In this document: positions 36,197-46,765 of the stretch, piece by piece
How positions within the stretch are numbered: position 1 is the stretch's first letter
Layout: each line of letters starts with the position of its first letter
From: Caballeronia zhejiangensis
GTDB taxonomy: Bacteria > Pseudomonadota > Gammaproteobacteria > Burkholderiales > Burkholderiaceae
DNA: 64,000 nucleotides
NCBI RefSeq assembly: GCF_000698575.1
Contig: NZ_JFHD01000005.1
Coordinates: 215,530-279,529 of the forward strand
Reading direction: 5' to 3'
Program-made: the position numbers and the translations under genes
Notes under the pieces: generated by a model
Databases searched by the model: none
Told to the model about the DNA's origin: nothing
The model's input: the letters and a program-made list of their open reading frames with translations, nothing else

Positions 36197-37525
36197 ATGG
36201 GGCAAGAGCACACCACGAACGCCGCAGCGCACGGCGAAACTTCGACTTACGCGCCGCTCACGCCGGTGCCGCCGGAGCGGCGCGCATTCGGCACGGGCGA
36301 CGCCTTCGCGCTCTGGTTCTCGCTCGGCATCGGCCTGCTGGTCGCGCAGGCGGGCGCGCTGCTGGTGCCGGGATTGTCGCTGCCGCACGCCCTCGCGGCG
36401 ATCGTCATCGGCACGGTGATCGGCGTCGTGCTGCTCGCGCTCGCGGGCGTCGTCGGCACGGATACGGGGCTTGCGGCGATGTCCTCGCTGCGCCCGACGC
36501 TCGGCGTGCGCGGCGCATCGGTGCCGGCGGTGCTCAACGCAATCCAGCTCGTCGGCTGGGGTTCGTTCGAGATCATCGTGATGCGCGATTCCGCCGACGC
36601 GCTCGCGAAGCAATCCTTCAATCTCTCGATGCCGCTCGTCTGGACGCTCGTCTTCGGCGCGCTCGCCACCTTGCTCGCGGTGAGCGGCCCGCTCTCCTTC
36701 GTGCGCCGCTTTCTGCGAACGTGGGGAATCTGGCTCCTGCTCGGCGGCGCGGGCTGGCTCACCTGGAATCTGCTCGCGAAGCACGATCTCGCCGCGCTGA
36801 TGGCGCGTCCCGGCACCGGCGAAATGGCGTTCGGCGCGGGCATCGATCTGGTCGTCGCGATGCCGCTGTCGTGGCTGCCGCTGATCGCCGATTACACGCG
36901 TTTCGGCAAGAGTGCGGGCGGCGCGTTCCGCGGCACGCTTCTCGGCTACGGCATCGCGAATCTGTGGTTCTATGCGCTCGGCGCGATCTACGGGCTCACG
37001 GCGGGCGGCGGCGATGCGCTTCTCACGACCGCGTTCGCGCAGGCGGGCGGCGGGCTCGCGCTCTTCCTGATCCTGATCGACGAAACCGACAACGCCTTCG
37101 CCGATATCCACTCCGCCGCCGTATCGACGGGCACGTTCTGGGCGCGCGCGAGCGTGCCGCTGCTCTCGTGCGCGTTCGGCGCGCTGTGCACGCTCGTCGC
37201 GCTCGTCGTCGAGATGGGCAAGTATCAGAACTTCCTGCTGCTGATCGGCTCGGTGTTCGCGCCGCTCTTCGGCGTCGTGCTGGCGGATCACTTCATCGTG
37301 CGCAAGCGCCGCATCGAAGCGGCCGTGCTCGCCGATGTCAACGGCCGCTATGGCTTCTCCGGCGGATGGCACGTCAGCGCGTTCATCGCATGGGGCATCG
37401 GGATCGCGGCGTATCACGCGATCAACCAATGGCTGCCGAATCTCGGCGCGACGCTGCCCGCGCTCGCACTCGGCGCGGTGTGCTATCTGCTGCTCGTGTC
37501 GGGCAGACGTCGCGCCTACGCGTAA
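36197..37525 (+). CDS. NCS1-family permease (cytosine/HMP/purine transporter type)
   Basis: A 442-residue permease with about 12 membrane segments. The LWFSLGIGLLVAQAGALLVPG opening, GWGSFEIIVM, ADYTRFGKS and ILIDETDNAFADIHSAA are hallmarks of the NCS1 nucleobase:cation symporter group close to CodB and CytX. Substrates are usually cytosine, hydroxymethylpyrimidine, purines, allantoin or hydantoins. It sits 3 bp from the convergent ureohydrolase gene and divergent from rarA, in what looks like an insert between rarA and lolA. Confidence 0.88.
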   Translation: MGQEHTTNAAAHGETSTYAPLTPVPPERRAFGTGDAFALWFSLGIGLLVAQAGALLVPGLSLPHALAAIVIGTVIGVVLLALAGVVGTDTGLAAMSSLRPTLGVRGASVPAVLNAIQLVGWGSFEIIVMRDSADALAKQSFNLSMPLVWTLVFGALATLLAVSGPLSFVRRFLRTWGIWLLLGGAGWLTWNLLAKHDLAALMARPGTGEMAFGAGIDLVVAMPLSWLPLIADYTRFGKSAGGAFRGTLLGYGIANLWFYALGAIYGLTAGGGDALLTTAFAQAGGGLALFLILIDETDNAFADIHSAAVSTGTFWARASVPLLSCAFGALCTLVALVVEMGKYQNFLLLIGSVFAPLFGVVLADHFIVRKRRIEAAVLADVNGRYGFSGGWHVSAFIAWGIGIAAYHAINQWLPNLGATLPALALGAVCYLLLVSGRRRAYA

Positions 37526-37528
37526 GCG

Positions 37529-38554
37529 TTATCTCGCCGCGCGATACTCCACGCCCGGCAGCACGCACAGCAACTCGAACGCGAGGTTCGCGCCGAGCAG
37601 CGCGGTCGTGCCGAACGGATCGTAAGGCGGCGCGACTTCGACGAGATCCGCGCCGACGATGTTCAGCCCGCGCGCGCCGCGCACGATCTCCAGCGCTTGC
37701 GGCACCGTCAGCCCGGCGATTTCCGGCGTGCCGGTGCCGGGCGCGAACGCGGGATCGATGCCGTCGATATCGAAGGTGATGTACACCGGCCCATCGCCCA
37801 TCTGCGCGCGCACTTCGTCCATCAACGGAACGAGCGACTTGTTCCAGCATTCCTCCGTCTGCACGACGCGAAAGCCCTGCTCGCGGCACCAGTCGAAATC
37901 GCCCGCTTCGTAGCCCGTGCCGCGCAGCCCGATCTGCACGACGCGCGAGCAATCGAGCAAGCCCTCTTCCACCGCGCGGCGAAACGGCGTGCCGTGCGCG
38001 ATCTTCTCGCCGAACATCGTGTCGTTGACGTCCGCGTGCGCGTCGATATGAATCAGCCCGACCTTGCCGTGCTTCGCGTGAATCGCGCGCAGGATCGGCA
38101 GCGCGATGGTGTGATCGCCGCCGAGCGTCAGCGGCTTGCAGCCGTGCTTCAGGATTTCGCGATACGCGCGCTCGATGCGGTCGATCGAATCGAGCAGGTT
38201 GTACGGATTGATCGCGACATCGCCGATATCAGCCACGCGCAGCGAATCGAACGGCGCGGCGCGCGTCGCCATGTTGTACGGACGCAGCAGCACCGACTCG
38301 CTGCGCACCTGACGCGGGCCAAAGCGCGCGCCCGTGCGATTCGACGTGCCGAGATCGAACGGCACGCCGACGAAACACGCATCCAGCCCTTCCGCCGATT
38401 GAACGTGCGGCAGACGCATCATCGTCGTGATGCCGCCGCAGCGCGGCATCTGATTGCCGGAAAGCGGCTGCGGACGCTCGGCGCGCTGTTCGAGGAAATG
38501 CGAATCGAAGTGTTCGGCTGGAGCGAAAAGCGACGAAGGCGAGGAAGGATTCAT
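37529..38554 (-). CDS. Agmatinase-family ureohydrolase
   Basis: A 341-residue manganese enzyme of the arginase/agmatinase superfamily. The metal site is complete: LGGDHT, HIDAHADVND and ITFDIDGIDPAFAPGTGTPE. These enzymes release urea from guanidino compounds (agmatine, guanidinobutyrate, guanidinopropionate) or, in newer members, from guanidine. The MRCGGITTMMRLP-type start and length fit guanidinobutyrase/guanidinopropionase-like proteins at least as well as SpeB. A divergent LysR gene with a palindromic operator supports substrate-induced expression. The exact substrate is open. Confidence 0.9.
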   Translation of the reverse strand: MNPSSPSSLFAPAEHFDSHFLEQRAERPQPLSGNQMPRCGGITTMMRLPHVQSAEGLDACFVGVPFDLGTSNRTGARFGPRQVRSESVLLRPYNMATRAAPFDSLRVADIGDVAINPYNLLDSIDRIERAYREILKHGCKPLTLGGDHTIALPILRAIHAKHGKVGLIHIDAHADVNDTMFGEKIAHGTPFRRAVEEGLLDCSRVVQIGLRGTGYEAGDFDWCREQGFRVVQTEECWNKSLVPLMDEVRAQMGDGPVYITFDIDGIDPAFAPGTGTPEIAGLTVPQALEIVRGARGLNIVGADLVEVAPPYDPFGTTALLGANLAFELLCVLPGVEYRAAR

Positions 38555-38636
38555 GGCGTCGAATGGCGGCGGGTGGTCGATCCGACAATTAATAGCCGCT
38601 TTCCCGCGGAGATAAAATGGCGAAGAAATCAACTTA

Positions 38637-38656
38637 ACATCGATATTTATCGATGT
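38637..38656. promoter_or_regulatory. Palindromic operator between ureohydrolase and LysR genes
   Basis: Perfect 9-bp arms ACATCGATA and TATCGATGT with 2 bp between, 14 bp before the LysR start and 82 bp before the ureohydrolase start. Its position and the AT-rich dyad fit a LysR-type regulator that controls itself and the divergent gene. Confidence 0.65.
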
Positions 38657-38669
38657 ATCGACGGCGGCC

Positions 38670-39572
38670 ATGTTCACTCACCTTTCCGATCTGGATCTGC
38701 GCCTGATCCGCGTGTTTCTCGCCATCGTCGATGCGGGCGGCGTCTCGTCCGCGCAAGCGACGCTCAACGTCGGGCAGTCGACCATCAGCACGCAGCTCGC
38801 GACGCTGGAAACGCGGCTCGGCTACCGGCTTTGCGAGCGCGGACGCGGCGGCTTCGCGCTGACCTCGCGCGGCGAGCCGTTCGTCGAGGCGTGCCGGACG
38901 CTGCTCGCGGCCATCGACACCTTCGATTCGACCGCGCGCAATGTCGGCAAGAAGCTCGTCGGCACGCTGACGCTCGGGATGATCGGCAACACGCCTGTCA
39001 GCGCAAACGCGCGCGTCAGCGAGGCGATCGCGCGTTTCCGGCAGCGCGACGAATCCGTGCGCTTCGCGGTGCTCGTGCGCTCGCCCGGTGAACTCGAAGA
39101 GATGCTGCTCGCCGAACGCATCCAGATGGCGATCGGATACTTCTGGCATCGCGTGCCGTCGCTCGAATACACCGAAATTTTCGCGGAGGATCAACTCGCG
39201 TATTGCGCACGCGAGCATCCGCTGTTCGCGCGCGCGGGACGCGTCGCCGTACCAGAAGCGTTCGAGCACGACTGGGCGTGGCGCAGCTATCCGCTGCCGG
39301 AAGCGGGCGAGCTGACGCCGCGCAATATCGGGGCGGTCGCGGACAACATGGAGGCCGTCGCGATGCTCGTGCTGTCGGGCCGGCATCTCGGCTATCTGCC
39401 CGAGCATTTCGCCGCGCCCTACGTGAAGGAAGGGTTGCTCGCGCCGTTGAACCCGAAAGCGATGCGCTATCGCGTCGCGTTTCAGATGGTCACGCGCGCT
39501 GAACGCTCGGGCAGCGCGAAACGGGAAATCGTGGAAGCGTTCGTCGAGGACATGCAAGCCGCGCACGCCTGA
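38670..39572 (+). CDS. LysR-family transcriptional regulator
   Basis: A 300-residue regulator. The N-terminal winged helix-turn-helix reads LDLRLIRVFLAIVDAGGVSSAQATLNVGQSTISTQLATLETRLGYRLCERGRGGFALT, and the C-terminal LysR substrate-binding domain follows. It is divergent from the ureohydrolase gene with a dyad between them, so it is the likely regulator of that gene and perhaps of the permease; the inducer is presumably a guanidino compound. It converges with lolA. Confidence 0.93.
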   Translation: MFTHLSDLDLRLIRVFLAIVDAGGVSSAQATLNVGQSTISTQLATLETRLGYRLCERGRGGFALTSRGEPFVEACRTLLAAIDTFDSTARNVGKKLVGTLTLGMIGNTPVSANARVSEAIARFRQRDESVRFAVLVRSPGELEEMLLAERIQMAIGYFWHRVPSLEYTEIFAEDQLAYCAREHPLFARAGRVAVPEAFEHDWAWRSYPLPEAGELTPRNIGAVADNMEAVAMLVLSGRHLGYLPEHFAAPYVKEGLLAPLNPKAMRYRVAFQMVTRAERSGSAKREIVEAFVEDMQAAHA

Positions 39573-39595
39573 CGCGCGCGGCCGGACCTGAAACC

Positions 39596-40276
39596 TCAGC
39601 CGTTGATGACATCCGCGCCCTTCGGCACGGTGAATTTGAACGTATCGCTCTTGATGGGCGGGTTCTTCTGGATGTTCGAGAACGTCAGCAGCGTCACGTT
39701 GCCGAAAACGTCGTGCAGTTCCATCGCCTGCAGGTTGCCGTCCTTGAAGCCGATGCCGACCGTCTCGAATTGCGTGTCCTTCGCCTTGGGCGTGAGTTCG
39801 AGCCAGTCGATGCCGCCCTTCTCCCCCGCGTCGCGCAGGTTGAAGTTCTTTTCCAGATCGTTACTGCCGAAGAGAATCGCCGCCGGGCTCGCACCGAGCG
39901 CGCCGCCGAGCGTGCGTACCGTGACCTGGTTCAGATCCTTGTCGTAGACGTAGAGCTTGTCGCCGTCGGCCTGGAGAATTTGCGAATACGGCTTCTGATA
40001 CGACCAGATGAACTTGCCCGGCCGCGCGAACATGAACGTGCCGCTGGAGGCTGCGCCCTTGGTCGGCACTTGCGTGGACGTCGCGCCGTTGTTGGTCTTG
40101 CCGGGCGCCTTGATTTCCTGCTGCGTGAAGTCGCCGCGCGCCGCGTGGACTTGCGACACGAACGCCTTCAATTGCTCCGTGCCGCTCGCGAATGCGTGCG
40201 ATGCGACCAGCATCGACGCCGAAACCAGCGCCGTGCCGAATGCCTTAACGAAACTGCGCCCCGTAAACTGCTTCAT
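39596..40276 (-). CDS. lolA: Outer-membrane lipoprotein carrier protein LolA
   Basis: A 226-residue periplasmic chaperone that carries lipoproteins from LolCDE to LolB. The signal peptide ends near HAFA, and [31 protein letters not shown] and [15 protein letters not shown] are typical LolA segments. The start MKQFTGRSF was chosen because GGAGAAC precedes it. A longer start 30 bp upstream overlaps the ftsK stop as ATGA and could also be used. It follows ftsK on the same strand. Confidence 0.95.
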   Translation of the reverse strand: MKQFTGRSFVKAFGTALVSASMLVASHAFASGTEQLKAFVSQVHAARGDFTQQEIKAPGKTNNGATSTQVPTKGAASSGTFMFARPGKFIWSYQKPYSQILQADGDKLYVYDKDLNQVTVRTLGGALGASPAAILFGSNDLEKNFNLRDAGEKGGIDWLELTPKAKDTQFETVGIGFKDGNLQAMELHDVFGNVTLLTFSNIQKNPPIKSDTFKFTVPKGADVING

Positions 40277-40302
40277 GCTTATGTTCTCCATATAACGCGC
40301 GG

Positions 40303-42618
40303 TCATTCCGCGTCGCGCGCCGGCGTGAGGATTTCGCGGTTGCCGTTCGACGACATCGCCGACACGAGCCCCGAGTTCTCCATCTGTTCGAGCAGACGCG
40401 CCGCCCGGTTGTAGCCGATGCGCAAATGCCGCTGCACGAGCGATATCGACGCGCGACGGTTCTTGATGACGACCTCGACCGCCTGATCGTACAAAGGGTC
40501 CGACTCGCCATCGGCGCCGCCGGTTCCGCTTGCGCCCGCCGAGCCTTCGTCGCCATCGCCCGCGAGGCCGCCTTCCAGAATGCCCTCGATATAGTTCGGC
40601 TCGCCCTGCTCCTTCAGCTTGTCGACGACGCGATGCACTTCTTCATCCGACACGAACGCGCCGTGCACGCGTACAGGCAGGCCCGAACCGGGCGGCAGAT
40701 AGAGCATGTCGCCCATGCCGAGCAGCGACTCCGCGCCCTGCTGATCGAGAATCGTGCGCGAATCGATCTTCGACGACACCTGGAACGCCATGCGCGTCGG
40801 CACGTTCGCCTTGATGAGGCCGGTGATCACATCGACCGAAGGACGCTGCGTCGCGAGAATCAGATGGATGCCCGCCGCGCGCGCCTTCTGCGCAATGCGC
40901 GCGATCAGCTCTTCGACCTTCTTGCCGACGACCATCATCAGATCGGCGAGTTCGTCGATCACGACGACGATGTTCGGCAGACGCGTGAGCGGCTCCGGCT
41001 CGTCGGGCGTGAGGCTGAACGGATTCGGAATGTTTTCGCCGCGCTTCTTCGCTTCGTCGATCTTCGTGTTGAAGCTCGCGAGATTGCGCACGCCCATCTT
41101 GCTCATCAGCTTGTAGCGGCGTTCCATTTCGGCGACCGCCCAGTTGAGCGCGTGGCCGGCCTGCCGCATGTCGGTGACGACCGGACACAGCAAATGCGGA
41201 ATGCCTTCGTAGACGCTCATTTCGAGCATCTTCGGATCGATGAGGATGAGACGGACCTGATCCGCGCTCGCCTTGTACAAGAGCGAGAGAATCATCGCGT
41301 TGATGCCGACGGACTTGCCCGAGCCCGTCGTGCCCGCGACGAGCAAGTGCGGCATCTTCGCGAGATCGGCGCAGACTGGATTGCCGCCGATGTCCTTGCC
41401 GAGGCCCATCGTCAGCGGCGATGCGCCGTTCGCATAGACTTCGGAGCCGAGAATTTCGGAGAGCTTGACCGTCTGACGGCGCTGATTCGGCAATTCGAGC
41501 GCCATGAAGTTCTTGCCCGGAATCGTCTCGACGACGCGAATCGACACGAGCGACAGCGAGCGCGCGAGATCCTTCGCAAGACCGACGATCTGGCTGCCCT
41601 TCACGCCCGTCGCCGGCTCGATTTCATAGCGCGTGACGACCGGCCCCGGATACGCCGCGACCACGCTCACTTCGACGCCGAAGTCCTTCAGCTTCTTCTC
41701 GATGAGACGCGACGTGTATTCGAGCGTATCGGCGGCGATGGTTTCCTGCGTCTTCGGCGGCGGATCGAGCAGCGCGAGCGGCGGCAAGGTGGAATCGCCC
41801 GGCAGGTCCTTGAAGAGCGGCACCTGCTTTTCCTTCTCGGCGCGTTCGGAACGCGCGGGCGCGGGCGCGGCGGGCACGATCATCACCGGCTCGTGATCCT
41901 CGCTCTTCTCGCGCGAACGCACGACCTTGCCTTCGCGCTTGACCGCGGCCGCTTCGCCCAGCTTGCGATCGCGTCCGGCTTCGCGGCGCAGTTGCGCGCC
42001 GGTGATCGCATCGAGAATGCCGTCGCCGACCTTCTCGCACACGGACAGCCACGAGAAGCGGAAATACAGCGAGAGGCCGATCGCGAGCGCGATCAGCAGA
42101 AACAGCGTCGCGCCCGTGAAGCCGAGCGCGTGCGATACATGGCGCGCGACCACATCGCCGACGACGCCGCCCGGCGCGCGCGGCAACTGCACCTTGAGCG
42201 ACCACATGCGCAGTGCCTCGATGCCGTCGGAGGCAAGCAGCACGAGCACGAACGCGAACGCTTCGGCGAGCCAGGTGCGGTCTTTCGGCGCGTCTTCGTC
42301 GACGACCGGCGGATGCGTGATCTTTCGATAATTCGCGATGATGCGCCGCGCGAGCAGCACGATCAGCCAGTAGGACGAAAGCCCGAAGACGAGCAGGAGG
42401 ATGTCCGACGTGTACGCGCCGACGCGCCCCGCCCAGTTCGCGATGTGATCGACGCTCACCGCGTGGGTCCAGCTCGGATCCTTGCGGCTGTACGAGAGGA
42501 GCGCCATGACGAGAAACAGTCCGAGTGCGACCTGGAGAATCCAGCGAATCTCGGTGAAGAGCCGCGACATGCGGTGCGGCAATGCCTGCGGGCTCGCGGA
42601 ATAGGTAGCTTTGGCCAT
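40303..42618 (-). CDS. ftsK: DNA translocase FtsK
   Basis: A 771-residue septal DNA pump. Four membrane segments lie in the first about 190 residues. A short charged linker follows, then the motor domain with Walker [17 protein letters not shown], Walker [16 protein letters not shown] and [18 protein letters not shown]-terminal gamma winged helix ([24 protein letters not shown]) reads KOPS. The linker is far shorter than in E. coli. It aligns the dif sites for XerCD and helps cell division. Confidence 0.97.
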   Translation of the reverse strand: MAKATYSASPQALPHRMSRLFTEIRWILQVALGLFLVMALLSYSRKDPSWTHAVSVDHIANWAGRVGAYTSDILLLVFGLSSYWLIVLLARRIIANYRKITHPPVVDEDAPKDRTWLAEAFAFVLVLLASDGIEALRMWSLKVQLPRAPGGVVGDVVARHVSHALGFTGATLFLLIALAIGLSLYFRFSWLSVCEKVGDGILDAITGAQLRREAGRDRKLGEAAAVKREGKVVRSREKSEDHEPVMIVPAAPAPARSERAEKEKQVPLFKDLPGDSTLPPLALLDPPPKTQETIAADTLEYTSRLIEKKLKDFGVEVSVVAAYPGPVVTRYEIEPATGVKGSQIVGLAKDLARSLSLVSIRVVETIPGKNFMALELPNQRRQTVKLSEILGSEVYANGASPLTMGLGKDIGGNPVCADLAKMPHLLVAGTTGSGKSVGINAMILSLLYKASADQVRLILIDPKMLEMSVYEGIPHLLCPVVTDMRQAGHALNWAVAEMERRYKLMSKMGVRNLASFNTKIDEAKKRGENIPNPFSLTPDEPEPLTRLPNIVVVIDELADLMMVVGKKVEELIARIAQKARAAGIHLILATQRPSVDVITGLIKANVPTRMAFQVSSKIDSRTILDQQGAESLLGMGDMLYLPPGSGLPVRVHGAFVSDEEVHRVVDKLKEQGEPNYIEGILEGGLAGDGDEGSAGASGTGGADGESDPLYDQAVEVVIKNRRASISLVQRHLRIGYNRAARLLEQMENSGLVSAMSSNGNREILTPARDAE

Positions 42619-43968
<1,350 letters not shown>

Positions 43969-44001
43969 TCGGGCGGCGCGAGCCGCTAGAATGCAGCAAC
44001 G

Positions 44002-44033
44002 ACGGGCCACGGTTCACTCCGCCGGCCCGTTTT
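44002..44033 (+). terminator. Probable terminator after trxB
   Basis: A 7-bp stem ACGGGCC/GGCCCGT, 15-nt loop and TTTTC, 34 bp after the trxB stop. Confidence 0.6.
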
Positions 44034-44124
44034 CGTTTCGGCGCGCGCGTGCCGTCGTTTCACGCGGCGGCGCCGGCGCGCGGCGCGCCGAGTCCGATCC
44101 CCGACCCATTCCGCTGGCCGAACG

Positions 44125-44961
44125 ATGCCGAAGAATCTCCCTCATCCGAACGAACCGAAAGTCCGTCGCAAGGAAGCGCCGCGCCCGGCCGCGCCCGCGC
44201 AAAAACCGGTGGATGCGCGCGATGTCGCCGCCGCCGTGAAACGCGAAGGCCTGTCGGGTCTGTCGTCGCTGAAGGGCGCGCTGAAGGCCGACGCCGAAAA
44301 GCGCGAAGTCCAGCGGGTCGCGGCGGCGCGCGCCGAGCGGGAAGCCGTCGCGGATGCCGACGAGTTTCGTCGCGCGATCGGCGAAATCGAGCCGCTCAAG
44401 ACGCCGCCGCGCACGACCGTCACGCGCGTACCGCCGCCGCCCGTGCCGCTGCAGAGCCGCCGCGACGAAGAAGCGGTGCTGCAGGAAGCGCTCTCCGACG
44501 AATACGATCCCGAAAGCCTGCTCGACATCGACGAAACGCTGTCGTTCTATCGTCCGGGCGTCAGCCAGGAAGTCGTCAGAAAGCTGCGGCGCGGGGCGTG
44601 GATCGTGCAGGCGCAGCTCGATCTGCACGGCATGCGCCGCGAGGAAGCGCGCGAGGCGCTCGCGGAGTTCATCCGCGAATCGGTGAAGCGCGGGCTGCGC
44701 TGCCTGCGCGTCATTCACGGGAAAGGGCTCGGGTCCATCGGCAAGGAGCCGGTGCTGAAGGGCAAGGTGCGCGCGTGGCTCGTGCAGAAGTCGGAGGTGA
44801 TCGCGTTCTGTCAGGCGCGGCCGCACGACGGCGGCGCGGGCGCGGTGCTCGTGCTGCTGCAGCCGGGCGGCACGCCGCGTCATCACAATCATCCGCAGGA
44901 CAAGTCGCAGGACCGGAGCCTCGGCAAGAACAGCAATCCGGGGCCGGACAGTGCATCCTAG
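44125..44961 (+). CDS. Smr domain protein
   Basis: A 278-residue protein. The first about 150 residues are Lys/Arg/Ala/Pro-rich and likely flexible. The Smr domain follows, with the hallmark QLDLHGMRREEAREALAEF and LRVIHGKGLGS. A Gln/His/Gly-rich tail comes last. Smr domains bind nucleic acids and several have nuclease activity, including a role in rescuing collided ribosomes. The C-terminus overlaps the next gene by 11 nt. Confidence 0.85.
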   Translation: MPKNLPHPNEPKVRRKEAPRPAAPAQKPVDARDVAAAVKREGLSGLSSLKGALKADAEKREVQRVAAARAEREAVADADEFRRAIGEIEPLKTPPRTTVTRVPPPPVPLQSRRDEEAVLQEALSDEYDPESLLDIDETLSFYRPGVSQEVVRKLRRGAWIVQAQLDLHGMRREEAREALAEFIRESVKRGLRCLRVIHGKGLGSIGKEPVLKGKVRAWLVQKSEVIAFCQARPHDGGAGAVLVLLQPGGTPRHHNHPQDKSQDRSLGKNSNPGPDSAS

Positions 44962-45571
44962 ACTCACCCTCGCCATCACCATCATGGAGGCGCTCGCGAT
45001 TTTCGCGTACGCCTTCTCCGGACTCATCGAGGCGCGCAAGCGCCGGCTCGACGCGGTAGGCGCGTTTCTCGTCGCGCTCGTGACCGCGTTCGGCGGCGGC
45101 ACGGTGCGCGACGTGCTGCTCTCGCGCCGGCCCTTCTACTGGGTCGAGCATCAGGACTACGTGCTGTTCATCTTCGCGATGGCGATCTTCGCGCCGCTTT
45201 TTTTGCGCGTCACGTCACGCCTCTTCGACCAGCGCGCGCTGCTCGTCACCGATGCGATCGGGCTCGGACTCTTCAGCGTGTCGGGCACGTCGATCGCACT
45301 CGACGCCCAGATGCCCGCCTTCACCGCGACGATGATGGGCGTCATCACCGGCGTGTTCGGCGGCGTGCTGCGCGACGTGCTCTGCAACGAGATTCCGCTG
45401 ATCCTGCGCGACTCGCGCCCGTACGCGGTCTGCGCGTTCGCCGGATGCTGGATGTATCTCGGGCTCGAACGGCTCGACGTCGACACGATCTACAACGTGC
45501 TATTTTCGACGGCGTTCATCCTGATCGCGCGGCTCATCACCTTCAAGTTCGATATCCGCCTGCCGCATTAG
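44951..45571 (+). CDS. TRIC-type (YicG/UPF0126) cation channel family protein
   Basis: A 206-residue membrane protein with seven hydrophobic segments built from two similar halves. Each half has a glycine-rich motif: TAFGGGTVRDVLLSRRPFYW and GVFGGVLRDVLCNEIPLIL. Prokaryotic TRIC proteins form trimeric channels for monovalent cations. GTG is taken as start because it overlaps the end of the smr gene; translation is likely coupled. Confidence 0.87.
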   Translation: MHPRLTLAITIMEALAIFAYAFSGLIEARKRRLDAVGAFLVALVTAFGGGTVRDVLLSRRPFYWVEHQDYVLFIFAMAIFAPLFLRVTSRLFDQRALLVTDAIGLGLFSVSGTSIALDAQMPAFTATMMGVITGVFGGVLRDVLCNEIPLILRDSRPYAVCAFAGCWMYLGLERLDVDTIYNVLFSTAFILIARLITFKFDIRLPH

Positions 45572-45714
45572 CCGCACGGGAGGCCAGCGCGTCGGGCGCA
45601 GGTCGGGCGCAAAGCAGGCGGGAAAACCCTTCGATTTGCTACAATCGCGTAGTTTTCTAGCCCCGCATCCGGCCGCGATGCAAGCCGCTCCGGTCGCCAT
45701 CACGCACACAGAAC

Positions 45715-46368
45715 ATGAACATCGAGCAAGCGCGTTTCAACATGATCGAGCAACAGATTCGTCCGTGGGAAGTGCTGGACCAGGACGTCCTGAACCTGCT
45801 CGCGATCGTCAAGCGCGAGAACTTCGTTCCCGCCGCGTACCGCAACATCGCTTTCGCCGATCTCGAAATTCCGCTGCCTGGCGGCGAGCGCATGTTGTCG
45901 CCCAAGGTCGAAGCGCGCGTCCTGCAGGAACTCGCGATCCACAAGGGCGAAACCGTGCTGGAAATCGGCACCGGCTCGGGCTACATGGCGGCGCTGCTCG
46001 CGCACCGCGGCCGCAGCGTGACGACGGTCGAAATCTCGCCGGAGCTCGCCGCTTTCGCGCAGCAGAACCTCGCGGCGAACGGCGTGACGAACGTCGACGT
46101 GATCACCGGCGACGGCGCGCTCGGCTGGAATCAGGGCGCGCCTTACGACGTGATCTGCGTGTCGGGCGGGCTGCCGGTTATGCCGCAGGAATTTCTGGAA
46201 CAGCTGAAGATCGGCGGGCGCATCGCGGCGTTCGTCGGCTCGGCGCCGGTCATGAAGGCGCAGATCATCACGCGCGTGGACGAAAAGCAGTTCCGCGTGT
46301 CGGATGTCTTCGAAACGCTCGTCGCGCCGCTGAAGAACGCGGTGCATCCGTCGCAGTTCAAGTTCTAA
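45715..46368 (+). CDS. Protein-L-isoaspartate O-methyltransferase family protein
   Basis: A 217-residue SAM-dependent methyltransferase of the PCMT fold. EIGTGSGYMAALLAH is motif I, and the opening NMIEQQIRPWEVLDQDVLNLL is the form seen in the proteobacterial family next to rhodanese genes. It lacks the clear substrate-binding serine/threonine segment of canonical Pcm, so repair of isoaspartyl residues is not certain. TACAAT at about 45640 could be its -10. A rhodanese gene follows 54 bp on. Confidence 0.85.
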   Translation: MNIEQARFNMIEQQIRPWEVLDQDVLNLLAIVKRENFVPAAYRNIAFADLEIPLPGGERMLSPKVEARVLQELAIHKGETVLEIGTGSGYMAALLAHRGRSVTTVEISPELAAFAQQNLAANGVTNVDVITGDGALGWNQGAPYDVICVSGGLPVMPQEFLEQLKIGGRIAAFVGSAPVMKAQIITRVDEKQFRVSDVFETLVAPLKNAVHPSQFKF

Positions 46369-46422
46369 GCCGAAAGCGCGCTGCCGGCCTTATCCGGTAG
46401 CGCGCATCTTGCCGGAATCTCC

Positions 46423-46746
46423 ATGCAAAACCTGACCGCACCCGAACTCGCCGCGTGGCTCGCCGATTCGTCGCGCCCCGCTCCCGTTCTGCTCGACGTG
46501 CGCGAGCCCTGGGAAATCCAGACGGCGAAGATGGACAACATCGTGTCGATTCCGATGCGCGACATCCCCGCACGCAGCGAAGAACTCGACGACGAAGCGC
46601 AGATCGTCTGCATCTGCCATCACGGCGCGCGCAGCGCACAGGTCGCGATGTTCCTCGAATCGCGCGGCTTCACGAAGACGTTCAATCTCTACGGCGGCAT
46701 CGACGCATGGTCGCGTCAGGTCGATCCGTCGGTTCCGACGTACTGA
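46423..46746 (+). CDS. Single-domain rhodanese
   Basis: A 107-residue sulfurtransferase. LLDVREPWEIQTAKM is the entry motif, and the active-site loop CHHGARS has the nucleophile Cys65. FNLYGGIDAWS is the closing motif. Such proteins bind sulfur as persulfide and pass it to acceptors. Cotranscription with the Pcm-like gene is a known beta/gamma-proteobacterial arrangement, often followed by a tolC-like gene. Here the next gene is on the other strand, so the string is cut. Confidence 0.93.
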   Translation: MQNLTAPELAAWLADSSRPAPVLLDVREPWEIQTAKMDNIVSIPMRDIPARSEELDDEAQIVCICHHGARSAQVAMFLESRGFTKTFNLYGGIDAWSRQVDPSVPTY

Positions 46747-46765
46747 AAGCGCTCGGCGCGGCGCT

